NCBI GenBank assembly: GCA_964524065.1
Contig: CAZGCB010000139.1
Coordinates: 1 to 5,321 of the forward strand
Direction: 5' to 3'
Source of the DNA: CAZADA01 sp964524065
Lineage (GTDB): Bacteria > Pseudomonadota > Alphaproteobacteria > Caulobacterales > Maricaulaceae
DNA: 5,321 nt
The notes below the pieces were generated by a model. The model saw only the letters and a program-made list of their open reading frames with translations, had not been told where the DNA came from and ran no database searches. Below, piece by piece: positions 1 to 5,321 of the stretch. Both the position numbers and the translations under genes were made by a program. How positions within the stretch are numbered: position 1 is the stretch's first letter; every line of letters starts with the position of its first letter.

Positions 1-17
1 TCCAAAACAAGGCTCAT
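1..17 (-). CDS. Possible 5' end of an mtaB-like gene (partial, runs off the left edge)
   Basis: An ATG on the minus strand at position 17 opens a frame reading M-S-L-V-L-(E or D) before the sequence ends, so only five full codons are visible. Two things suggest a gene here. In many alphaproteobacteria dapF is followed on the same strand by mtaB, a radical-SAM tRNA-t6A methylthiotransferase. MtaB/MiaB proteins also usually begin with a short hydrophobic strand just before a TFGCR-type motif, which M-S-L-V-L would fit. There is no clear ribosome binding site before the ATG. If real, it lies 92 bp downstream of the dapF stop. Too little is visible to confirm identity; the call rests mainly on context. 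Confidence 0.25.
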
Positions 18-36
18 GGCATGGCGAAGCTGGGCG

Positions 37-51
37 CGGCGGGGGCCGCCG
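37..51. repeat. GC-rich hairpin downstream of dapF
   Basis: CGGCGG (37-42) and CCGCCG (46-51) are perfect 6-bp inverted arms around a 3-base loop. The hairpin lies about 60 bases past the dapF stop and about 20 bases before the possible start at position 17. Neither strand has a T-tract after it, so it does not look like a standard intrinsic terminator. In GC-rich DNA such a hairpin can arise by chance. It could slow transcription or translation between dapF and the next gene, but nothing here proves that. Confidence 0.35.
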
Positions 52-109
52 TCAAGGACAGGGGCGCAAGTCCGCGTGGGGTGAACTCGCTTGGGATCTT
101 ACGATGATG

Positions 110-946
110 TCAGGCGAAGGCGTCTTCCAGCTCCGTGGCGTATTCCAGAGTGATCGGCCCCGTCATCAGCACGTGATCGTCCGCGCCCCGCCAGGTGATG
201 TCGAGATCCCCGCCATCGAGCGTCACCCGCGCCGCCCGATCCGCCAGGCCGCGCCGGTAGGCCGCCACCAAAGCCGCGCACGCGCCGGTGCCGCAGGCCA
301 AAGTCAGTCCCGCGCCCCGCTCCCACACCCGCAGGCGGATGTGATCGCGCGCGATGATCTGCGCGAAGCCGGCATTGACGCGTTGCGGAAAGAGCGGATG
401 GCGCTCCACCAGCGGCCCCAACCGGTCCACCGCCAAGCCCTCCACATCCTCGACAAAGAACACGCAGTGCGGATTGCCCATATTCACGGCGCCGGGCGCA
501 GAAATCAGCGGCGCGTCCACATCCCCAAAGGCGAGGTCGAGCTTGCGCGTGTCCTGGCGTTCGGCCAGCGGGATTTCTTCCCAGCGCAAGAGCGGCGAGC
601 CCATATCCACGCACACCTCGCGCGGGCTGCGCATCTCTGCACTGAGAATGCCGGCGCCTGTCTCAATCGCGGTGTCGAGGGCGCCCAGCTCCTGCATGAT
701 CAGCCAGGCGACACAGCGCGTGGCGTTGCCGCAGGCGGCCACTTCGCCCCCATCGGCGTTCCAAATGCGCATAAAGGCCGCCCCGCGAATGGAGGGCTCC
801 AGCACGATCACCTGATCACAGCCAAGCCCCTGCTGCGGATCGGCGATGGCTTTCACCTGCGCAGCCGACAGGTTCAACGCGCCGCGATCGCGTGCGTCAA
901 ACACAGCAAAGCTGTTGCCCAGACCGTTCATCTTGTAGATGCGCAT
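110..946 (-). CDS. dapF: Diaminopimelate epimerase DapF
   Basis: DapF converts LL-2,6-diaminopimelate to the meso form in the cytoplasm, without a cofactor, supplying peptidoglycan cross-links and the last precursor of lysine. The 278-residue product is close to the usual ~275. Both catalytic cysteines are visible: Cys72 in ACGNATRC and Cys218 in ERGAGLTLACGTGAC. Residues matching known substrate contacts are also present: Asn11 in MNGLGNSF, Gln45, Asn63 in WNADG, Asn158 in GNPH, Asn191, and Glu209-Arg210. The start at 946 is preferred because M-R-I-Y-K-M-N-G-L-G matches where DapF proteins normally begin. An in-frame ATG at 982 would add twelve unfamiliar residues. Neither start has a strong Shine-Dalgarno sequence, so a leaderless transcript is possible. 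The family assignment is secure and the exact start is less so. Confidence 0.97.
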   Translation of the reverse strand: MRIYKMNGLGNSFAVFDARDRGALNLSAAQVKAIADPQQGLGCDQVIVLEPSIRGAAFMRIWNADGGEVAACGNATRCVAWLIMQELGALDTAIETGAGILSAEMRSPREVCVDMGSPLLRWEEIPLAERQDTRKLDLAFGDVDAPLISAPGAVNMGNPHCVFFVEDVEGLAVDRLGPLVERHPLFPQRVNAGFAQIIARDHIRLRVWERGAGLTLACGTGACAALVAAYRRGLADRAARVTLDGGDLDITWRGADDHVLMTGPITLEYATELEDAFA

Positions 947-985
947 GGTAGAAGCATAGGAGCGTTCGTGGGCTGGCGTCATCTG

Positions 986-1019
986 GAATCATCTCGCGCG
1001 GCGTGACACAGTGCGAGTC
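986..1019. promoter_or_regulatory. Pair of GANTC (CcrM-type) methylation sites
   Basis: GAATC lies at 986-990 and GAGTC at 1015-1019, 29 bp apart, in the divergent gap. In alphaproteobacteria GANTC is methylated by the cell-cycle methyltransferase CcrM, and methylated promoter sites can recruit GcrA. By hand count the window contains only five GANTC sites (the others at 1813, 1978 and 2655), so two in one 98-bp gap stands out. Regulation of dapF or the peptidase gene by methylation is inference. Confidence 0.35.
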
Positions 1020-1034
1020 CTGCTCACGCGGCTT

Positions 1035-1039
1035 GGGGA
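1035..1039 (+). promoter_or_regulatory. Ribosome binding site supporting the peptidase start at 1045
   Basis: GGGGA ends 5 bases before the ATG at 1045. No comparable purine run precedes the in-frame GTG at 1003 or the ATG at 1054. This favours 1045 as the start and places the hydrophobic leader at the very N-terminus. Confidence 0.5.
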
Positions 1040-1044
1040 CTGTC

Positions 1045-3312
1045 ATGCGCTGGATGATCGGGATCGGGGCGCTTGTCGCTCTCGCCGCGGCTTTTTTCCT
1101 TTTCAGGTCCGCCGACCCAGGCCATGCCCCCCTTGTCGATGGTGAGAGTGAGCCTGCCCCCATGAGCAACGAAAATCAGACCCAAGACACGCTCCCGGCC
1201 GCGCAACGTCCCGGGGAGGCGGCGCTGACGGACGATCCGCGCCTCTGGCTGGAGGAGGTGGAGGGGGAGCGCGCTTTGGCCCAAGTGCGCACCTGGAATG
1301 CGCGCTCTTTAGAGGCGCTGCAGGCCGATCCCCGTTACGCCGCGATGGAGGCGGACGCCCTGGCCATCGTCAACGCCACCGATAAGTTGGCGTACGGCGT
1401 TTATCGCGGCGGCGCGGTGTATAATTTTTGGCAGGATGAAACCCATGTGCGCGGGCTGGTGCGCCGCACGAGTTTAGACAGCTACCTCTCCGACGCGCCG
1501 GAGTGGGAGCCGTTGCTAGACGTGGACGCCCTGTCTGAAACTGAAGGGGAGAACTGGGTCTATAAGGGCTCGGTCTGCCTGCCGCCGGCCCATACGCGCT
1601 GCTTGCTGACCTTGTCGCGCGGGGGCAAAGACGCCGCCGTACGCCGCGAATGGGACCATGACGCCAAAGCTTTTGTGGAGGGCGGCTTCCACATCCCGGA
1701 AGCCAAGGGCTCTGCGGTCTGGGTGGATGCGGACACGCTGCTGGTCGCCACCGATTGGGACGCCCATGCCGGCCGCGCGCCCGAAGACGGCGCGCCCAGC
1801 GCCTCCATGACGGAGTCCGGCTATCCGCTGTCCGTGCGCCTGCTGCGCCGTGGGCAAGCGTTGGGGGAGGCGGTCGAGCTGTTCAGCGGTGAAAGCGCGG
1901 ATGTCAGCGTCAGCCCCGCTCGCATTCAGACCGCCGACGGGCCGCTCTTCTTCGCATGGCGGGCGGAAACCTTCTACGAATCCTCCGTGTTCTGGCTCCC
2001 CATGACGGCCGCAGCCGAAACGCCGCCGGCCCCCGTGCGCGTGCCCATTCCCCGCAAATCCTCCCTGGCCGCTGTGTTCAAGGGCCAGATGGTGGTGAGC
2101 CTGCAGGAGGACTGGACGCCGGAGCCGGACGGGCCGACCCACCCCAAGGGCGCTTTGGTGTCGTTCGACTGGACGACCTTCGCCGAAACCGGCGCGCTCG
2201 GCCCCGTGCGCTTGGTCTACGCGCCGGGTCCGCGTGCGTCTTTGTCCGGCCTGGCGGCGACGCAGTCTAAGCTGCTTGTGGCGGTGATGGAGAATGTGCG
2301 CGACGCTGTCGACGCCTATGATGTCGTAGACGGCGCTTGGGTATCCGAGCGTTTGGCGCTGCCCGATGACGGATCCATCGGCATTGTGTCGGCGCAGAAC
2401 GACAGCGACATCGCGTTCCTCAATTATGAGGGGTATCTCACGCCCGACACCCTCACCGCCCTCAATGTGGTGAGCGGCGCGCGGTTGGGCGCCAAGTCGG
2501 CGCCGGCCCGCTTCGCTGCCGAGGGGCTGACGGTGCGGCAATTCGAGGCCGCCTCCAGCGATGGAACCGCCATCCCGTATTTTGTCGTGCACCGCGCCGA
2601 CATCACGCTGAATGGCGACAACCCCGCTTTGCTCTATGGCTATGGCGGTTTCGAGATTCCGCTGACGCCCAGCTATAGCGGCCTCACCGGCAAGCTCTGG
2701 CTGGAGGAGGGCGGCGTCTATGTGGTGGCGAATATTCGCGGCGGCGGAGAGTTCGGCCCGCAATGGCACCAGGCCGGCCTGAAAACCAACCGGCAAATCA
2801 TCTATGACGACTTCATCGCCGTGGCCGAAGACCTGCAAGCCCGCGGGATCACCAAGCCCGAACGTCTAGGGATTTATGGCGGCTCCAATGGCGGCTTGCT
2901 GGTGGGTGTGATGTACGCCCAACGGCCGGAGCTGTTTGGCGCTGTGGTCTGCGCCGTGCCGCTGCTGGACATGCTGCGCTTTGACAAACTGCTCGCCGGC
3001 GCATCCTGGGTGGGGGAGTATGGCGATCCCGATATTCCGGAGGAGCGGGCCTTTCTCGCCGCCATCTCGCCCTACCATAATGTCGCGGCGGAGCAGGATT
3101 ATCCGCCCATCTTGTTCGTGACCTCCACCAAAGATGATCGCGTGCATCCCGGCCATGCGCGGAAAATGGCCGCGCTTCTGGAGGAATTGGGTCACGAGTT
3201 CAAATACTATGAAAACATTGATGGCGGCCATTCCGCCGCCGCCAATCTGCAAGAGGCCGCCAAACGCACTGCGTTGCTCTACACGTTCTTGAAGCAAGAG
3301 CTGGTGGACTAG
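1045..3312 (+). CDS. Exported S9A prolyl-oligopeptidase-family serine peptidase
   Basis: This 755-residue S9A peptidase should cut short peptides, most likely after proline. Residues 1-20 have one Arg followed by a hydrophobic stretch (MIGIGALVALAAAFFLF) and then a Pro/Asp/Glu-rich linker to about 60, which looks like a signal peptide or signal anchor and predicts a periplasmic enzyme. The family N-terminal motif DPRLWLEEVEGERA starts at 64 and leads into a beta-propeller that gates the active site. The C-terminal alpha/beta-hydrolase domain has GYGGF at 532-536 (oxyanion Tyr533), ANIRGGGEFG from 562, Ser614 in GGSNGGLL, Asp697 in KDDRVHP and His729 in DGGHS, a complete triad. Trp655 and Arg699 match the porcine residues Trp595 and Arg643 that hold the proline. 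Alternative starts are GTG 1003, ATG 1054 and ATG 1162; the last would remove the leader. The gene appears monocistronic. Confidence 0.95.
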   Translation: MRWMIGIGALVALAAAFFLFRSADPGHAPLVDGESEPAPMSNENQTQDTLPAAQRPGEAALTDDPRLWLEEVEGERALAQVRTWNARSLEALQADPRYAAMEADALAIVNATDKLAYGVYRGGAVYNFWQDETHVRGLVRRTSLDSYLSDAPEWEPLLDVDALSETEGENWVYKGSVCLPPAHTRCLLTLSRGGKDAAVRREWDHDAKAFVEGGFHIPEAKGSAVWVDADTLLVATDWDAHAGRAPEDGAPSASMTESGYPLSVRLLRRGQALGEAVELFSGESADVSVSPARIQTADGPLFFAWRAETFYESSVFWLPMTAAAETPPAPVRVPIPRKSSLAAVFKGQMVVSLQEDWTPEPDGPTHPKGALVSFDWTTFAETGALGPVRLVYAPGPRASLSGLAATQSKLLVAVMENVRDAVDAYDVVDGAWVSERLALPDDGSIGIVSAQNDSDIAFLNYEGYLTPDTLTALNVVSGARLGAKSAPARFAAEGLTVRQFEAASSDGTAIPYFVVHRADITLNGDNPALLYGYGGFEIPLTPSYSGLTGKLWLEEGGVYVVANIRGGGEFGPQWHQAGLKTNRQIIYDDFIAVAEDLQARGITKPERLGIYGGSNGGLLVGVMYAQRPELFGAVVCAVPLLDMLRFDKLLAGASWVGEYGDPDIPEERAFLAAISPYHNVAAEQDYPPILFVTSTKDDRVHPGHARKMAALLEELGHEFKYYENIDGGHSAAANLQEAAKRTALLYTFLKQELVD

Positions 3313-3321
3313 GCCTCCTCC

Positions 3322-4626
3322 TCACAGCCGCGCCGGGCTGCGGAAGGTGTCCTCGTCCAGCTCGCCCTCCCATTTGGCGACGGCGGTGGCGACGGCCGCA
3401 TCGCCGGTGACATTGGTGGCGGTGCGCATCATGTCCAAAATCCGATCGAAGGGGAAAATGAAGGCCACCAGAAGCGCCGCCTGTCCCTCATCAATGCCGA
3501 TGACGTTGAGCGTAATAAACGCCAAGAACAGGCTGACGGAGGGTATGCCCGCCGTCCCCACAGAGACGAGGGTCGCCGCCAGCGCCACCATGACATATTG
3601 ACCGAAGCTCAGTTCAATCCCGAACACTTGCGCCGCGAACACCGCGATCACGCCCTGATAGAGCGCCGTTCCGTCCATATTTACTGTCGATCCCAGCGGC
3701 AAAACCGATGACGCCACCGGCCGCTTAATGCCCAAATTGTCGACCGCATTGGCGATGGTCACGGGCAATGTCGCCGAGGACGAGGCGGTGGAGTAAGCCA
3801 CCGCAATGGCGTCCGTCATGCCGCGAAAAAAGCGAATGACCGGCAAGCGCAGCACCGTGCGGATGATGAGAAATCCATAGGTGAACGCCATATGGATAAG
3901 ACACGCCGTGTAAAGCGCCAGAGCCAGCAAGAAAAGATTGTCCAAAATCGTCAGACCCTGTGTCGCCATGATATGGACAATCAAAGCGAAGACGCCGAAG
4001 GGCGCGGTCTGCATCACAAACTCGGTGATGCGGATCATCACATCGGCGCCGGCTTCCATACCTTTGGCCAAAGGCGCGCCCTTCTCCCCAGAAATGAGAA
4101 TACCGACGCCGAAGATAATCGAGAAGAAAATTACCGCCAAAACATCGGCCGTAGCCAAAGCTTCAAAAGGATTTTCGGGGATTATGGCGAGGAGTTGCTT
4201 AGCCAGACCGCGCGCGGCGTCTTGATCTTCTTTGGTGTCCAGAAAGTCCTGCGCCAAGCTCGGGTCCGCGCCGGCGATGTCCACGCCTGCGCCTGGATTG
4301 AACAGCGAGGCCGACACCAGGCCCAACGTCACCGCAAAAACGGTGGTGATCATATACATGCCCAACGCCCGTCCGCCCAAGGATCCCAAGCGTTTGGGGT
4401 CGCCCATGGCGATGACGCCCGCTGTCAGTGTAAAGAAAATCAGCGGCACCACCAGCATGCGGATGAGGCGAATGAAGGCGTCGCCAAAGGGCTTGAACCA
4501 AGTGGTGGCGATGGCCCCGCCCGTGTCTGCGCCCAGGCCGTAACGCAACGCAAGGCCCACCACGAGGCCCAGCGCCAGACCGCCCATCACCTTCGCCCAG
4601 AGGGGCGCTTTCCACCACCATGCCAT
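3322..4626 (-). CDS. Glutamate/aspartate:cation symporter (DAACS family)
   Basis: This 434-residue inner-membrane protein belongs to the GltP/GltT/DctA/EAAT family (GltPh has 425 residues) and should import acidic amino acids with cations. It shows the family fold: six hydrophobic helices up to about 256, re-entrant hairpin HP1 with SSSATLPVT (282-290), helix 7 with NMDGT (316-320), HP2 with SVGTAGIPS (355-363), and helix 8 with D398, R401 and N405 in LDMMRTATNVTGD. Asp398 and Arg401 match GltPh Asp394 and Arg397, which bind the substrate amino and side-chain carboxylate groups, so glutamate/aspartate is more likely than C4-dicarboxylates. Asn316, Asp318, Asn405 and Asp409 match sodium ligands, making Na+ coupling plausible. 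The start at 4626 is preceded by GAGGG (4633-4637 on the minus strand) with a 6-base spacer. Its stop lies 9 bp from that of the convergent peptidase gene. A specific gene symbol would be a guess. Confidence 0.95.
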   Translation of the reverse strand: MAWWWKAPLWAKVMGGLALGLVVGLALRYGLGADTGGAIATTWFKPFGDAFIRLIRMLVVPLIFFTLTAGVIAMGDPKRLGSLGGRALGMYMITTVFAVTLGLVSASLFNPGAGVDIAGADPSLAQDFLDTKEDQDAARGLAKQLLAIIPENPFEALATADVLAVIFFSIIFGVGILISGEKGAPLAKGMEAGADVMIRITEFVMQTAPFGVFALIVHIMATQGLTILDNLFLLALALYTACLIHMAFTYGFLIIRTVLRLPVIRFFRGMTDAIAVAYSTASSSATLPVTIANAVDNLGIKRPVASSVLPLGSTVNMDGTALYQGVIAVFAAQVFGIELSFGQYVMVALAATLVSVGTAGIPSVSLFLAFITLNVIGIDEGQAALLVAFIFPFDRILDMMRTATNVTGDAAVATAVAKWEGELDEDTFRSPARL

Positions 4627-4780
4627 GTGCCGCCCTCGCGCCCCGTGATTGTTCGTCGCGCCAACCTAGAGAGAGCGCGACGCGAACGCAAAGCTTCCGC
4701 TCGGCTGGAGGGCTGGTCGGGCCTATGGCGACACACTCCCCTCGCCAAGCTGTGACGCGTTGCGTGCGGATGTGAACAGC

Positions 4781-4802
4781 ATGGCGGCGATATGGACGCC
4801 AT
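4781..4802. repeat. Short inverted repeat, 6-bp arms
   Basis: ATGGCG at 4781-4786 is mirrored by CGCCAT at 4797-4802 around a 10-base spacer. The centre-to-centre distance of 16 bp, about one and a half helical turns, could suit a dimeric regulator, but 6-bp arms also occur by chance. It lies about 110 bp upstream of the small membrane-protein start and about 155 bp upstream of the symporter start. Confidence 0.25.
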
Positions 4803-4847
4803 AACGCACCGTCGTGGAGGTCGAAGCGCGCCGCAGGGCTGCGGTTG

Positions 4848-4857
4848 CCGCTAGCGG
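4848..4857. repeat. 10-bp perfect palindrome CCGCTAGCGG
   Basis: This perfect 10-bp palindrome lies 55 bp upstream of the small membrane-protein start, a few bases after a CCGCA-GGGC-TGCGG hairpin (4831-4844). It contains CTAG, a tetranucleotide that is rare in many bacterial genomes. It could be an operator for the plus-strand gene; no known regulator site is recognised. Confidence 0.25.
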
Positions 4858-4900
4858 TCCGGTTGTGCGCGCCCGCAGTCGCGCGAAGCCGTGTAGTGAT

Positions 4901-4904
4901 GAGG
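4901..4904 (+). promoter_or_regulatory. Ribosome binding site fixing the small membrane-protein start
   Basis: GAGG ends 8 bases before the ATG at 4913, an ideal spacing. This favours 4913 over the in-frame GTG at 4814, which would add 33 polar, Arg/Ala-rich residues that look like translated intergenic DNA. Confidence 0.55.
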
Positions 4905-4912
4905 GTGATGGC

Positions 4913-5308
4913 ATGAATGAATATGAATTGCTGGATCTGTTGGTCGAGATCCGAAAGGGGCAGGCCGAGGCGTTGGGGCTTTTGATTACGCTGAACTTCG
5001 CCATGTTTGGCGCGACGTACTACTTCCTCAACGGCGCCGGCATGGTGCTGAAGCTTCTATCGTTTCTTTTGTATACGCTGGGTTTTATTGTTTTCGGCGG
5101 GTTGTTTTATCTGTTCAGCAAAAATCTCGTCGGCGCCCGCATCGACTTGCGCGATAGCGGCGCGGCCTCTCAGGCGGCGCTGAGTTGGATCGTGCAGCAG
5201 AATGACACCGCGGTGCGGATCATCGATGCGGCGTTGGTGGGCGGCTCAGCAGCCCTTTGGATTGGCGCGGCGTATTTGCTGTTTGTCTGGAGATGCCCGC
5301 CGCGCTGA
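4913..5308 (+). CDS. Small three-helix membrane protein of unknown function
   Basis: I do not recognise this 131-residue protein as a named family. It begins with a short acidic, probably helical segment (MNEYELLDLLVEIRKGQ, 1-17). Predicted membrane helices follow at about 20-40, 44-69 and 106-126, with a 35-residue polar loop at 70-105 containing Lys70, Arg76, Arg80 and Arg103. By the positive-inside rule the N-terminus and this loop face the cytoplasm and the C-terminus faces outward. No catalytic or metal-binding motif is visible; the only Cys (128) is near the C-terminus. The coding sequence is richer in T than its neighbours, largely because of Leu, Phe and Val codons in the helices. It is divergent from the symporter gene and nothing on its strand precedes it here. 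It is probably a real gene because of the ribosome binding site and the coherent hydrophobic pattern. The function is unknown. Confidence 0.75.
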   Translation: MNEYELLDLLVEIRKGQAEALGLLITLNFAMFGATYYFLNGAGMVLKLLSFLLYTLGFIVFGGLFYLFSKNLVGARIDLRDSGAASQAALSWIVQQNDTAVRIIDAALVGGSAALWIGAAYLLFVWRCPPR

Positions 5309-5321
5309 GGGGCGACGAAGC

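Larger units (their letters stand above)
947..1044. other. Divergent intergenic region between dapF and the S9 peptidase gene
   Basis: These 98 bp separate the starts of two genes transcribed away from each other, so promoters for both should lie here or just inside the coding ends. I could not pick out a convincing -35/-10 pair in either direction, nor a CtrA-type TTAA-N7-TTAA site. The visible features are two GANTC sites and the GGGGA ribosome binding site of the peptidase gene. If dapF starts at 982 and the peptidase at the GTG at 1003, the gap shrinks to 20 bp, which is another reason to prefer the inner starts. Confidence 0.6.
4627..4912. other. 286-bp divergent intergenic region without a gene
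   Basis: This gap separates the symporter gene (minus) from the small membrane-protein gene (plus) and should hold both promoters. On the minus strand TTGCGT (4686-4691) and TAGGTT (4663-4668) are 17 bases apart and would start RNA about 30 bases before the symporter ATG. The geometry suits a sigma-70 promoter, but the match to consensus is weak. Short dyads are present: ATGGCG/CGCCAT (4781-4802), CCGCA/TGCGG (4831-4844) and the palindrome CCGCTAGCGG (4848-4857). I see no tRNA, riboswitch or GANTC site. Open frames crossing the gap are Arg-rich, lack family resemblance and look like GC-driven noise. Confidence 0.6.

Noticed and set aside
104..1006. A 300-codon open frame on the plus strand opposite dapF
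   Set aside because: It mirrors dapF, whose catalytic motifs are unmistakable. The predicted protein is rich in His, Arg, Ala and Gln without domain resemblance, typical of antisense frames in GC-rich genes.
1516..2838. A 440-codon open frame on the minus strand inside the peptidase gene
   Set aside because: It lies entirely antisense to the S9A peptidase, is compositionally biased (His/Arg/Gly-rich) and has no recognisable motif.
3325..3340. CAGCC/GGCTG hairpin as a terminator between the convergent genes
   Set aside because: The stem is only 5 bp with a 6-base loop, there is no T-tract on either strand, and it lies within the symporter coding sequence.
3892..4755. A 287-codon plus-strand frame opposite the symporter
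   Set aside because: It is antisense to a well-defined membrane transporter, has a biased polar composition and no plausible family.
4587..4802. A 71-codon minus-strand frame across the divergent gap overlapping the symporter start
   Set aside because: It is Arg/Ser/Pro-rich low-complexity sequence, overlaps the symporter start out of frame and shows no family features.
4814..4912. N-terminal extension of the small membrane protein from a GTG at 4814
   Set aside because: The 33 extra residues are Arg/Ala-rich and look like translated intergenic DNA. The ATG at 4913 has a well-placed GAGG, while 4814 has no similarly convincing site.
4723..5004. A 93-codon minus-strand frame overlapping the start of the small membrane protein
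   Set aside because: It overlaps the better-supported plus-strand gene. Its Ser/Ala/Arg-rich product has no motif.
1..5321. Mobile element, CRISPR, tRNA/rRNA, toxin-antitoxin or defence system
   Set aside because: I looked for transposase motifs, long direct or inverted repeats, regularly spaced repeats and tRNA-like cloverleaf patterns and saw none. All long coding capacity is taken by four ordinary-looking genes.

Overview
The window is high-GC (roughly 60%+, judged by eye) and carries four complete protein-coding genes, plus the likely first codons of a fifth at the left edge. Alphaproteobacterial origin is the best guess. DapF reads like the alphaproteobacterial form, and the CcrM target GANTC is scarce (five sites by hand count), as is usual in that class. 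The likely group is the Caulobacterales/Maricaulales/Hyphomonadaceae side, but the genus cannot be named from this sequence alone.

Layout, left to right. The minus strand carries dapF (diaminopimelate epimerase, 110-946), followed downstream by a small hairpin and what may be the start of an mtaB-like gene running off the edge. A 98-bp divergent gap holding two GANTC sites separates dapF from a plus-strand gene for an exported S9A prolyl-oligopeptidase-type serine peptidase (1045-3312). That gene converges, with only 9 bp between stop codons, on a minus-strand gene for a glutamate/aspartate:cation symporter of the DAACS family (3322-4626). A 286-bp divergent gap with a few short palindromes and no gene follows. 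The last gene (4913-5308, plus) encodes an unrecognised 131-residue protein with three predicted membrane segments.

Functionally this looks like ordinary chromosomal housekeeping and nutrient use. DapF makes meso-diaminopimelate for peptidoglycan and lysine. The peptidase would cut proline-containing peptides, probably outside the cytoplasm. The symporter would import acidic amino acids. The peptidase and symporter could serve the same peptide/amino-acid diet, but they sit on opposite strands and are not an operon, so this link is inference. I see no mobile element, tRNA, rRNA, CRISPR array, toxin-antitoxin pair or defence system, and no convincing novel multi-gene system. The least explained items are the small membrane protein, the palindromes upstream of it and the GANTC pair.
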